DNA from: Betaproteobacteria bacterium
Lineage (GTDB): Bacteria; Pseudomonadota; Gammaproteobacteria; Burkholderiales; Burkholderiaceae_D
Direction of reading: 5' to 3'
Length of the DNA stretch: 64,000 nt
Assembly (NCBI GenBank): GCA_025362735.1
Contig: JANYFL010000005.1
Span: 1 to 64,000 of the forward strand
The position numbers were made by a program, and so were the translations under genes. Within the stretch, counting starts at the first letter, position 1. Each line of letters opens with the position of its first letter. The notes under the pieces are model-generated. The model saw only the letters and a list, made by a program, of their open reading frames with translations, was not told the DNA's origin and did no database searches. This document shows, piece by piece, positions 52,814 to 62,500 of this stretch.

Positions 52814-54391
52814 TCAAACAGTCATGCCGTTACTCGGACCGTTGGCGCCGGTCGAATATTGCGGGTTAACCTTCTCGCTCTTCGAATGCAACTTGTTGAG
52901 CGCAGCGAGATAAGCTTTGGCCGAGGCCACAATGATGTCGGGATCCGATCCAACACCATTGACAATGCGGCCACCTAGTGCGAGTCGTGCGGTGACCTCA
53001 CCCTGGGCCTGCGTACCATTGGTGATGGCATTGACCGAGTAAAGCACCAGTTCTGCGCCGCTGTTCACCGTCGACTCGATTGCATTCAGCGTTGCATCGA
53101 CCGGGCCGTTGCCTTCGCCTTGCGAGGTGCGTTCCTGCCCTGCTTCGGAAAACACGATGCGCGCAGAAGGACGTTCGCCGGTTTCCGATTTTTGCGACAA
53201 CGATACAAACCGGTAGTACTCGTTCTCGTGCGTATTTTCTTCTTCCGACACAATCGCGAGAATGTCTTCATCGTAGATTTCGGACTTGCGATCAGCCAGT
53301 TCCTTGAAGCGCGCGAACGCTTCATTGATTTCCGCTTCGGACTCCATCTTGACGCCCAGTTCCTGCAAGCGTTGCTTGAAGGCGTTCCGACCAGAAAGCT
53401 TGCCCAGCACGATTTTGTTGGTGGTCCAACCCACATCTTCAGCGCGCATGATTTCGTAAGTGGAGCGCGCCTTCAACACACCGTCTTGATGAATACCGGA
53501 GGCATGCGCAAAAGCATTTGCACCCACCACAGCCTTGTTCGGCTGTACGACAAAGCCGGTAATCTGAGAGACCAGTTTGGAGGCGGGAACAATCTGAGTC
53601 GTATCGATGCCAACCTCAAGGTTAAAGTAGTCCTTGCGTGTACGCACCGCCATGACCACTTCCTCGAGCGAGGTATTGCCCGCGCGTTCGCCCAAGCCAT
53701 TGATCGTGCATTCAATCTGACGCGCGCCACCGATCATTACCCCGGCCAATGAATTGGCCACGGCGAGGCCAAGGTCGTTATGGCAATGCACGCTCCAGAT
53801 GGCCTTGTCCGAATTGGGAATGCGCTCGCGCAAACTCTTGATCATCTGACCGAAATCTGCGGGAACGCCATAACCGACTGTGTCTGGAATGTTGATCGTG
53901 TTAGCCCCTTCTGCAATTGCAGCTTCGAGCACGCGGCAGAGAAAATCGGGGTCCGAACGGCTGCCATCTTCAGGCGAGAACTCGATGTCATTCGTGAACT
54001 GGCGCGCAAAACGAACTGCCAATTTGGTCTGTTCAAAAACTTGATCCGGCGTCATGCGCAACTTCTTTTCCATATGCAAGGCCGAGGTCGCAATGAACAT
54101 ATGGATACGTCCGGAATTGGCGCCTTTAAGTGCCTCGGCCGCCCGCGAAATATCCTTGTCGTTGGCGCGCGCAAGAGAACAGACGGTGGAATCCTTGATC
54201 GATTGCGCAATAAGACGAATGGCTTCGAAATCACCATTGGAGGCCGCAGCAAAGCCAGCCTCGATGACATCCACCCGCAGACGTTCAAGCTGACGCGCGA
54301 TGCGGATTTTTTCTTCTTTGGTCATCGAAGCACCGGGTGACTGCTCACCATCGCGCAAGGTCGTATCAAAAATGATTAATTTGTCAGCCAT
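52814..54391 (-). CDS. leuA: 2-isopropylmalate synthase
   Basis: 525 residues from ATG 54391 with CAGGAG upstream. DRE-TIM motifs: [44 protein letters not shown]. The C-terminal LeuA regulatory domain (about 395-510) senses leucine. It condenses 2-oxoisovalerate with acetyl-CoA. Last in the ilv-psd-pssA-leuA run; a leucine-rich leader precedes it. Confidence 0.96.
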   Translation of the reverse strand: MADKLIIFDTTLRDGEQSPGASMTKEEKIRIARQLERLRVDVIEAGFAAASNGDFEAIRLIAQSIKDSTVCSLARANDKDISRAAEALKGANSGRIHMFIATSALHMEKKLRMTPDQVFEQTKLAVRFARQFTNDIEFSPEDGSRSDPDFLCRVLEAAIAEGANTINIPDTVGYGVPADFGQMIKSLRERIPNSDKAIWSVHCHNDLGLAVANSLAGVMIGGARQIECTINGLGERAGNTSLEEVVMAVRTRKDYFNLEVGIDTTQIVPASKLVSQITGFVVQPNKAVVGANAFAHASGIHQDGVLKARSTYEIMRAEDVGWTTNKIVLGKLSGRNAFKQRLQELGVKMESEAEINEAFARFKELADRKSEIYDEDILAIVSEEENTHENEYYRFVSLSQKSETGERPSARIVFSEAGQERTSQGEGNGPVDATLNAIESTVNSGAELVLYSVNAITNGTQAQGEVTARLALGGRIVNGVGSDPDIIVASAKAYLAALNKLHSKSEKVNPQYSTGANGPSNGMTV

Positions 54392-54504
54392 GTTGTTCTC
54401 CTGAGGGTAAATCTTTGCGATTAAGTAGCACGCCGCAAACACGCAAAAACGGCTTTACGTTGCAAGCACGTTGCGGACACTACACGAATTGTGGGATGGG
54501 GGAT

Positions 54505-54591
54505 TTAGCGCGCGGGGCGCAGTAGCAGCTTGCTGGAAATCAGCAAGGCCACGAGGGACAGCAAGGAGGGAATCGAAAAAATTGAATGCAT
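54505..54591 (-). CDS. Probable leuA leader peptide
   Basis: 28 codons: MHSIFSIPSLLSLVALLISS then KLLLRPAR. Nine leucines, with codons CTG CTA CTG consecutive near the end, including the rare CTA as in the enterobacterial leu leader. It ends 113 bases before leuA, leaving room for alternative hairpins, and starts 54 bases past pssA. Attenuation by leucyl-tRNA is the likely role. Confidence 0.6.
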   Translation of the reverse strand: MHSIFSIPSLLSLVALLISSKLLLRPAR

Positions 54592-54644
54592 GGCAAGAAT
54601 ATAAGTGCCTGGTTGCGTTTGCGCAACCCCCAAGCTTAAAAATT

Positions 54645-55505
54645 TCAATCGCGCCGATGTTCTGATGAGGAAACTGTTGCGCCGCGCACGAACGAGCGTT
54701 TGGTCACTCGTTGCCAGAGCCAGAGCACATGGCCGGACAAGCCGTAAAGGATAAAGAAACCAAACAACCATTTGGGCGGATCACTGGAAATCGCGACCAG
54801 CCCGAGCATGATCAGAACGATGACAATGAAAGGCACACTCTTTTTGAGATTGATGTCCTTGAAACTATAGAACGGTGAATTGCTCACCATCGACAGGCCA
54901 GCATACAAGGTCGCCCCCCAGGAAATCCAGTCGAGATCACGACCCGCAATCTTCAGGTCATCCATCACCCAGACAAATCCGGCCACGAGCGCCGCCGCTG
55001 CGGGACTGGGCAAGCCTTGAAAGAAACGCTTGTCGACGACATCGATATTGGTATTGAAGCGCGCCAGCCTCAAAGCCGCACCCGCTACGTAGACAAAGGC
55101 AGCAAGCCAGCCCCATTTGCCCAAGCCGCGCAAGGACCATTCATAAATCACCAGCGCAGGAGCCGCGCCGAAAGACACCATATCGGAAAGGCTGTCGTAT
55201 TCGGCGCCAAAGTCGCTCTGGGTATTGGTTAGTCGTGCGACCCGACCATCGAGACTGTCGAGCACCATTGCCACAAAAATGGCGATGGCAGCAATATCGA
55301 AGCGCTGATTCATGCCCTGCACAATGGCAAAAAATCCGCAGAACAGGGCTGCTGTCGTAAACGCATTGGGCAACAAATAGATGCCCCGGCGGCGCAAGGT
55401 CAACTTGGCATCGGGATCGCGCAGCGCCTTAGCACTGAGGCGCGGCAAACGCTGAAATGGCGGCGTTGCCCTGTTTTGCGATTTGCGTCGTTGAAAGCCG
55501 GCCAT
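54645..55505 (-). CDS. pssA: CDP-diacylglycerol-serine O-phosphatidyltransferase
   Basis: 286 residues. CDP-alcohol phosphotransferase signature DSLDGRVARL ... DFGAEYDSLSDMVSFG and about eight membrane segments. It makes phosphatidylserine for Psd, its neighbour 16 bases upstream. Confidence 0.94.
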   Translation of the reverse strand: MAGFQRRKSQNRATPPFQRLPRLSAKALRDPDAKLTLRRRGIYLLPNAFTTAALFCGFFAIVQGMNQRFDIAAIAIFVAMVLDSLDGRVARLTNTQSDFGAEYDSLSDMVSFGAAPALVIYEWSLRGLGKWGWLAAFVYVAGAALRLARFNTNIDVVDKRFFQGLPSPAAAALVAGFVWVMDDLKIAGRDLDWISWGATLYAGLSMVSNSPFYSFKDINLKKSVPFIVIVLIMLGLVAISSDPPKWLFGFFILYGLSGHVLWLWQRVTKRSFVRGATVSSSEHRRD

Positions 55506-55521
55506 AATCAGTTGGGGCTGT

Positions 55522-56166
55522 TCATACCAGTTCGGCCAATACCGTTGTTGTGGCAGATACTTTCTGCCCGATGATGACTCTGGGTTGTGCCGTTAGCGGC
55601 AGATACACATCCACGCGAGATCCGAAACGAATGAAACCGTAGCGTTGACCACGCTCAAGCTGATCACCCACCTTGACGTAACAAAGAATACGCCGCGCAA
55701 TCAGTCCGGCCACCTGAACAAAAGTAATCTGTTCGCCTGTGCGCGCCTTGACAACAACGGCATTGCGTTCGTTTTCCAGCGAAGCCTTGTCCAGATCGGC
55801 GTTGACGAAACTGCCCGCAAAATATTCGATCTTCTCGATCTTGCCATCAACCGGGCTGCGATTGGAATGCACATTGAACACATTCATGAAGACGCTGATC
55901 TTGATCGCTTCGCGTCCTGCATAAGGGTCTGTAGTTTTTTCAACGGTAACAATGCGCCCATCAGCAGGCGAAAGCACAGCGTTCGGTTGATAAGGAATGG
56001 GACGCGGCGGATCACGGAAGAACTGCAGCACGAATAGAAGGATGATCCAGAATGGAATCGACCACCAACCAGCAAAGGCTGCGACGATCATCGTAACGAC
56101 GAAAGCGAGAGCAATATAGAACCAGCCTTCGCGCGCAATAATGGGATGTGGGTAATGATTGTTCAA
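55522..56166 (-). CDS. psd: Phosphatidylserine decarboxylase
   Basis: 214 residues, the short bacterial form. N-terminal membrane helix, [20 protein letters not shown], and the C-terminal [14 protein letters not shown] where the pyruvoyl-forming Ser follows Gly. It makes phosphatidylethanolamine. Confidence 0.93.
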   Translation of the reverse strand: MNNHYPHPIIAREGWFYIALAFVVTMIVAAFAGWWSIPFWIILLFVLQFFRDPPRPIPYQPNAVLSPADGRIVTVEKTTDPYAGREAIKISVFMNVFNVHSNRSPVDGKIEKIEYFAGSFVNADLDKASLENERNAVVVKARTGEQITFVQVAGLIARRILCYVKVGDQLERGQRYGFIRFGSRVDVYLPLTAQPRVIIGQKVSATTTVLAELV

Positions 56167-56220
56167 TTGATTTCTTAACGTTGATGAGGGTCGGTCGATG
56201 CGTCTATCGATATCTCGACC

Positions 56221-56430
56221 CTATTTGCTTTCTTCATCGATCTTGCGGTCGGCGTTGTTCACACCATTTTGCATGACGTCGCCGACAGCCCTGGCCTTTT
56301 CCATCGCCTGACGCTGAGGCTTAATGATGTCCGGAGGCGGCTCACTGGGTTTACAGGCGGCCAGCATCAGGCAGGCCACGGCGGCAAGTGGCAACAAAGG
56401 CAGTCTTACTGAAAAAATGGATTTCTGCAT
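56221..56430 (-). CDS. Small lipoprotein
   Basis: 69 residues from ATG 56430, lipobox CLMLAAC. Mature part KPSEPPPDIIKPQRQAMEKA is charged, helical. No family recognised; located between ilvC and psd. Confidence 0.7.
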   Translation of the reverse strand: MQKSIFSVRLPLLPLAAVACLMLAACKPSEPPPDIIKPQRQAMEKARAVGDVMQNGVNNADRKIDEESK

Positions 56431-56502
56431 AAATTCAGAATAGCACAAGAAAAATGGGTGCATGGCTTACACCAAGCACCCATTGGAGTCTTAAATTCTT
56501 GA

Positions 56503-56547
56503 TCAGTTTCTGGATTGATCGACCAGCTTGTTCTTTTTGATCCAAGG
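56503..56547 (-). pseudogene. Duplicated last 15 codons of ilvC
   Basis: Read on the minus strand, 45 bases code [14 protein letters not shown] and stop, identical in protein to the end of ilvC (56653-57669), with a few synonymous changes. Upstream of it (toward 56592) the likeness ends. It is a relic of a partial duplication, about 150 bases downstream of the intact end. Confidence 0.88.
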
Positions 56548-56591
56548 TAGCTCATTCGGGAATGCGCAAATCATGCTTTGCGCCGGATGAG

Positions 56592-56619
56592 CCCTGATGC
56601 ACTTGCAAGTGCATCAGGG
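56592..56619. terminator. 28-base perfect palindrome between ilvC and its relic tail
   Basis: CCCTGATGCACTTG followed by its exact complement. It lies 34 bases past the ilvC stop and may act as terminator or mRNA stabiliser. No T-run follows on the minus strand. Confidence 0.6.
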
Positions 56620-56652
56620 TCGCGGACGACATGATGCGCAGGCCGTTTAATT

Positions 56653-57693
<1,041 letters not shown>

Positions 57694-57703
57694 TCAATAC
57701 AGT

Positions 57704-58195
57704 TCAAACCTTGAGAATGCGTTCGCCTCGGCCAATGCCCGAGCTACCGGTGCGCACTGTTTCCAGAATCGAAGTACGGTCGATAGCCTCGATAAACGCA
57801 TCGAGCTTTTCAGCCGTTCCGGTCAATTCAATGGTGTAACTTTTGTCGGTCACGTCGATGATGCGACCGCGGAAGATATCAGTCGTGCGCGTGATCTCTT
57901 CGCGTTCTTTACCCACCGCGCGGACCTTGATCAACATCAACTCACGTTCGATATGCTGGCCTTCGGTCAGATCAATCACCTTCACGACTTCGATCAACCG
58001 GTTCAAGTGCTTGGTAATTTGCTCAAGGATTTCGACTGAACCCGTGGTCACCATGGTCATGCGTGACAGCGTTTTGTCTTCGGTTGGCGCGACAGTGAGT
58101 GTTTCAATGTTGTAGCCACGTGCGGAAAAAAGACCCACGACGCGGGACAGGGCACCAGCTTCGTTTTCGAGAAGAATGGAAATGATATGTCTCAT
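57704..58195 (-). CDS. ilvH: Acetolactate synthase small subunit
   Basis: 163 residues from ATG 58195 (GAGGAG six bases upstream; an ATG two codons earlier lies too close to it). ACT domain HIISILLENEAGALSRVVGL and C-terminal half with TGTAEKLDAFIEAI. Binds valine for feedback control. 10 bases after ilvB. Confidence 0.95.
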   Translation of the reverse strand: MRHIISILLENEAGALSRVVGLFSARGYNIETLTVAPTEDKTLSRMTMVTTGSVEILEQITKHLNRLIEVVKVIDLTEGQHIERELMLIKVRAVGKEREEITRTTDIFRGRIIDVTDKSYTIELTGTAEKLDAFIEAIDRTSILETVRTGSSGIGRGERILKV

Positions 58196-58205
58196 GTTCA
58201 TCTCC

Positions 58206-59927
58206 TCACAGATCTTCCGAACCGAGCAACATATCGGTCAAACCCTTGCCCGCCTTCACCATCGGCCAGACGTTTTCGGTCTGATCGGTAACGAAGTCCA
58301 TGAATACCAGACGGTCTTTCAGCTTGAAGGCTTCTTTCAATGCGCCTTCAACATCGGACGGCTTTTCAATGCGCATGCCGACGTGACCATAGGCTTCGGC
58401 CAATTTGACGAAGTCAGGCAATGCATCCATGTACGACTCGGAATAGCGCGAGCTGTAATCAATCTGCTGCCATTGGCGCACCATGCCCAGATAGCGATTA
58501 TTCAGGCTGACCACCTTGACCGGCATGTGGTATTGCTTGCAGGTGGATAGTTCCTGAATACACATCTGGATGCTGCCTTCACCGGTAATACAGGCCACTT
58601 CTGCGCCGGGGTTGGCCTTGAGCACGCCCATTGCTGCAGGCAGGCCAAAGCCCATCGTGCCCAAGCCACCGGAATTGATCCAGCGACGCGGTTCATCGAA
58701 GCGGTAATACTGCGCCGCCCACATCTGATGCTGACCCACGTCTGACGTGATAAACGCTTCGCCCTTGGTGATCTCCCAGAGTTTCTGCACCACGTATTGC
58801 GGCTTGATCACCACATCCGAGTTGGCGTAACCGAGCGAATCTTTCTTGCGCCATTCATTGACCCGATCCCACCAGGACGCGATGGCTTTGGTATTGAATT
58901 TGGCGTTGTTGACCGTGGTGGCATGGTCGATTTGAGCCAGCAAATCAATCAGCACATCTTTGACGTTGCCGACAATCGGCACGTCAACCTTGACGCGCTT
59001 GGAGATCGACGAAGGATCAATGTCGATATGAATGATCTTGCGCGGATGTGTCGCAAAGTCTTTCGGATTGCCGATCACACGGTCATCGAAACGTGCACCC
59101 ACGGCAATCAGGACGTCGCAGTGCTGCATCGCCATGTTGGCTTCGTAGGTGCCGTGCATGCCGGGCATGCCCACAAACTTCGGATTGCTTGCCTTGAACG
59201 CGCCCAAGCCCATGAGGGTATTGGTGCAAGGCGCCCCGAGACGTTCGACCAGCTGGGTCAGCTCATACGAGGCATTGGCCAGTATCGCCCCACCGCCGGA
59301 ATAAACCATGGGACGCTCAGCCGTCAGAAGCAGTTGAACCGCCTTCTTGATCTGGCCCAGATGACCCTTGTCAACTGGCTTGTATGAACGGAGTTCGACC
59401 GGCTGTGAATAATCGAACACTGCCTTTTGGATGGTGATGTCCTTGGGAATATCGACCAACACCGGGCCAGGTCGGCCGCTCTTGGCGATATAAAACGCCT
59501 TCTTGATCGTCATCGCCAGATCTTTCACGTCCTTGACGAGAAAGTTGTGCTTGACGCAAGGGCGCGTAATGCCGACGGTATCGCATTCCTGAAAAGCATC
59601 CTGACCGATGGCATGCGAGGGCACCTGGCCACTAATGACCACCATCGGAATCGAGTCCATATACGCAGTTGCCAAACCGGTGACCGCATTGGTCACACCT
59701 GGTCCGCTGGTGACCAGCGCGACGCCGATTTTCTTGCTGGAACGGGAATATGCGTCCGCTGCGTGAACAGCTGCCTGTTCATGTCGGACGAGAATATGCT
59801 GAAATTTGTCTTGTTTGAAGACTTCGTCGTAGATATAAAGAACCGCACCGCCTGGGTAACCGAAGACATGTTCGACCCCTTCTTCGGCAAGACTGCGGAC
59901 GACGATTTCTGCGCCTGTAATTTCCAT
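58206..59927 (-). CDS. ilvB: Acetolactate synthase large subunit
   Basis: 573 residues from ATG 59927 with AAAGGAAG upstream. TPP enzyme: GVEHVFGYPGGAVLYIYDEV, catalytic Glu in LVRHEQAAVHAADAY, VTSGPGVTN, and the TPP motif EVACITGEGSIQMCIQELST. FAD-binding middle domain. The minus-strand promoter region lies in 59928-60188, with TACAAT at 60081-60076. Confidence 0.96.
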   Translation of the reverse strand: MEITGAEIVVRSLAEEGVEHVFGYPGGAVLYIYDEVFKQDKFQHILVRHEQAAVHAADAYSRSSKKIGVALVTSGPGVTNAVTGLATAYMDSIPMVVISGQVPSHAIGQDAFQECDTVGITRPCVKHNFLVKDVKDLAMTIKKAFYIAKSGRPGPVLVDIPKDITIQKAVFDYSQPVELRSYKPVDKGHLGQIKKAVQLLLTAERPMVYSGGGAILANASYELTQLVERLGAPCTNTLMGLGAFKASNPKFVGMPGMHGTYEANMAMQHCDVLIAVGARFDDRVIGNPKDFATHPRKIIHIDIDPSSISKRVKVDVPIVGNVKDVLIDLLAQIDHATTVNNAKFNTKAIASWWDRVNEWRKKDSLGYANSDVVIKPQYVVQKLWEITKGEAFITSDVGQHQMWAAQYYRFDEPRRWINSGGLGTMGFGLPAAMGVLKANPGAEVACITGEGSIQMCIQELSTCKQYHMPVKVVSLNNRYLGMVRQWQQIDYSSRYSESYMDALPDFVKLAEAYGHVGMRIEKPSDVEGALKEAFKLKDRLVFMDFVTDQTENVWPMVKAGKGLTDMLLGSEDL

Positions 59928-60188
59928 TGTGCTTCCTTTCAAGGTCCACGGGAGATTGATTGGATGTTCTCCCCACAGGCTCATGACCCGGGCTCGAACA
60001 GCGCTAAAGCGCGTATGTTGCGTGTTGATCTTTCGCTACCCCGCAACGGCATGATCAACCGATTGCGGGACGCGCATTGTACCCTATTCGGAGCATTCAG
60101 CCTGAAACACCATAGATAAAGCCACCGATTTGTTACAGTTTTGCTAGGATGCACGCCTTCTCATCACTGATTTCTGCAACTTTCGCAC

Positions 60189-60755
60189 GTGGCCAGCTCT
60201 GCCGAACTCTCCGAATTTCTTGAAAGCGTGGAACGCCGCGCCTTCAAGCAGGCCGTCTATGCGGTGCGGGATGAGGCCTCGGCTCTGGACGTCGTCCAGG
60301 ATGCGATGATGAAACTGGCAGAGAAATATGGCGACAAACCCACTGCAGAATTGCCGATGCTATTCCAGCGCATCCTGCAGAACGTGATCCATGACTGGTT
60401 CCGACGCCAGAAAGTCCGTTCCACCTGGACCACCCTGTTTTCCAGCCTGTCCACCAATAGTGATCACGAGGAATATGATTTTCTGGAAGCTTTGGAAGCC
60501 GAAGATCATTCTCGTCAGGCCGAAAGCGCCAGTGATCAGGTCGAACGCGAACAGACCTTGGCCATCATTGACGAAGAAATCAGCAAACTCCCTACCCGTC
60601 AACGCGAGGCCTTTGTCATGCGTTATTGGGAAGAGATGGATGTCGCCGAAACCGCCGCCGCAATGGGTTGTTCGGAAGGCAGCGTCAAGACTCACTGTTC
60701 TCGGGCGGCCTACGCCCTTGCAGTTGCCCTTAAAGCCAAGGGAATCAAACTATGA
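60189..60755 (+). CDS. ECF-type RNA polymerase sigma factor
   Basis: 188 residues from a GTG at 60189. Region 2 AVRDEASALDVVQDAMMKLA and ILQNVIHDWFRRQK; region 4 LPTRQREAFVMRYWEEMDVA with the recognition helix GCSEGSVKTHCSRA. Its stop overlaps the next start by 4 bases (ATGA). The downstream membrane protein of the DUF3619 type may act in signalling, but no zinc anti-sigma motif is seen. Confidence 0.9.
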   Translation: MASSAELSEFLESVERRAFKQAVYAVRDEASALDVVQDAMMKLAEKYGDKPTAELPMLFQRILQNVIHDWFRRQKVRSTWTTLFSSLSTNSDHEEYDFLEALEAEDHSRQAESASDQVEREQTLAIIDEEISKLPTRQREAFVMRYWEEMDVAETAAAMGCSEGSVKTHCSRAAYALAVALKAKGIKL

Positions 60756-61183
60756 ACCACCTTACCGAAAGTACGCGCACTGCCACCGAACAACGTTTTG
60801 CGTACAAGGTTCGCCAGGCCTTGAACGAGGCCGCTGATGCCTTGCCTGCGAACCAGTTGGAGCGGCTCGCTGCTGCCCGCAAAGCTGCATTGCAAGTACA
60901 AAAACGTGAGCCCAAGCGCGCCGAACAATGGGCCATGTCTCCAGCACTACTTGGACACGGAAACACCGCAATGGCTGGCGGTCCATTATCCAAAGGCAAA
61001 TTGGCTCTGGTGTTCGCTGCGCTTCTCCTGACAGTGGCAGGAGTGGTTAGCCTGTTTCATGTCGAACAACAGCGTCTGATCGAAGAAACGGCCGAGGTCG
61101 AAACCGGTGTATTGGTCGACGAATTGCCCATCAGTACCTATGCGGATCACGGCTTTAATGCCTTCCTAAAACAAAATCCGTAA
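60752..61183 (+). CDS. DUF3619 membrane protein
   Basis: 143 residues: a helical N-terminal part (RQALNEAADALPANQLERLA), one membrane helix LALVFAALLLTVAGVVSLFH and a short periplasmic tail LVDELPISTYADHGF typical of DUF3619. Coupled to the sigma gene; possibly its membrane regulator. Confidence 0.85.
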   Translation: MNHLTESTRTATEQRFAYKVRQALNEAADALPANQLERLAAARKAALQVQKREPKRAEQWAMSPALLGHGNTAMAGGPLSKGKLALVFAALLLTVAGVVSLFHVEQQRLIEETAEVETGVLVDELPISTYADHGFNAFLKQNP

Positions 61184-61199
61184 TCCGCAGAGACAACCG

Positions 61200-61772
61200 A
61201 TGTTCTTTCTCAATACAGCTTGCAAGCTTGCCAATACAGACGGAATCATTGCTTACGCAAGTGGCTTGTTTCTGCTCATGATGATGGCCTGTAGCAGCCC
61301 ACTACTAGCAACTGAAATCAATACTCCTGCTGCCGTCAACAAAGCAGCCAAACCAAACTGGAACGAACTCAACGCCAACCAGAAAACAATCCTGGCGCCT
61401 CTTTCAAAAAGCTGGGAATCCATCGACGGGATCAACAAGAGAAAATGGCTAATCATTGCCAAGCGTTATCCCACCATGCCGACAAAGGATCAGCAACGCG
61501 CGCAGGAGCGCATGCGCGAATGGGCGCAATTAAGCCCTGAGCAACACCGGGTGGCTCGCGATAGTTACGCTCGATTCCAGGCGATGTCTCCCGAAAAGCG
61601 GGCGGCCCTAATCAAAAGCTATCAGGCCTTACCTGAGGAACAGAAAAAAAAGCTGGCGGAAGAAAACCGCAAGAAAACACGTTTGTTGGCGCACAAATCC
61701 GTCACAAAATCTGTGAGTCCCCAATCCAATACAGCGCCCGCAATCGAAGCCGGTACGACGGCCCAGCAGTAA
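61200..61772 (+). CDS. DUF3106 exported protein
   Basis: 190 residues, signal peptide or anchor at 15-38. Repeated units LNANQKTILAPLSKSWESID, LSPEQHRVARDSYARFQAMS, PEKRAALIKSYQALPEEQKK resemble the helical repeats of DUF3106. Periplasmic, role unknown, third gene of the sigma operon. Confidence 0.85.
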   Translation: MFFLNTACKLANTDGIIAYASGLFLLMMMACSSPLLATEINTPAAVNKAAKPNWNELNANQKTILAPLSKSWESIDGINKRKWLIIAKRYPTMPTKDQQRAQERMREWAQLSPEQHRVARDSYARFQAMSPEKRAALIKSYQALPEEQKKKLAEENRKKTRLLAHKSVTKSVSPQSNTAPAIEAGTTAQQ

Positions 61773-61860
61773 GCCCCTTCCTGCTGCACTCCCTGCAGCA
61801 CGTAAAATAGCAGGCAGATGTATCGACCTCACCATCTGTTCGCAAACATTCCTGCTCACC

Positions 61861-62388
61861 ATGTCTGCATTGCAAACCGCCGCCATATCCAAAGCCGATT
61901 CCGCTCCGGCCATCGCTTACCCCACTCTGAAGCGCCGCCTGCTTTGCATGATCTATGAAGGCATGTTGTTGTTCGGCGTTTTGTTCCTCTCGGGTTATCT
62001 GTTCGATACCCTCACACAAAGCCGCAGCGCATTGACCTTGCGGCATGTGCGCGAGGCCTGGTTGTTTCTGGCTATGGGCATTTATTTTGTCTGGTTTTGG
62101 ACCCATGGCGGCCAAACGCTGGCCATGAAGACCTGGCATATCCGTGTGGTTGCGGCGGATGGTCGACCGATCACTAAACAACAGGCTGGATTGCGCTATC
62201 TGCTGTGCTGGATGTTCCTGCTACCCACGCTGGCTCTGATCGGCTGGATCGGCTTTCGCGGCAATGAAGTTACAGGTTCCCTCATTCTCGCCTTTGCCTT
62301 CCTTTTGCCACCGTTCTGGATGAAATTGGATCGCGACCAGCAGTTCCTGCATGACCGCATACTTGGTACGCGTTTGATTGTGGCTTGA
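61861..62388 (+). CDS. RDD-family membrane protein
   Basis: 175 residues: APAIAYPTLKRRLLCMIYEG, four hydrophobic segments, and TLAMKTWHIRVVAADGRPIT, DRDQQFLHDRILGTRLI. RDD proteins are small membrane proteins of uncertain transport role. Confidence 0.88.
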   Translation: MSALQTAAISKADSAPAIAYPTLKRRLLCMIYEGMLLFGVLFLSGYLFDTLTQSRSALTLRHVREAWLFLAMGIYFVWFWTHGGQTLAMKTWHIRVVAADGRPITKQQAGLRYLLCWMFLLPTLALIGWIGFRGNEVTGSLILAFAFLLPPFWMKLDRDQQFLHDRILGTRLIVA

Positions 62389-62389
62389 T

Positions 62390-62403
62390 TTGATCTGAAT
62401 CAA
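62390..62403. promoter_or_regulatory. FNR box upstream of ccoI
   Basis: TTGATCTGAATCAA, an exact match to the FNR/ANR consensus TTGAT-N4-ATCAA, begins two bases past the RDD stop. Its centre is about 104 bases ahead of the ATG at 62501. Activation under low oxygen fits the function of the downstream gene. Confidence 0.85.
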
Positions 62404-62500
62404 GCCCACTCAGGAATCACCGGATAAGCTTTATCCGATGATGAATCCGTCCATTTCCCTTCCTGTTTTGACCCCTCCTTCGGCTTCGACTGGAGTTCAA

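Noticed and set aside
53120-54340. Long open frames antisense to leuA
   Set aside because: They mirror conserved leuA codons and have no family likeness.
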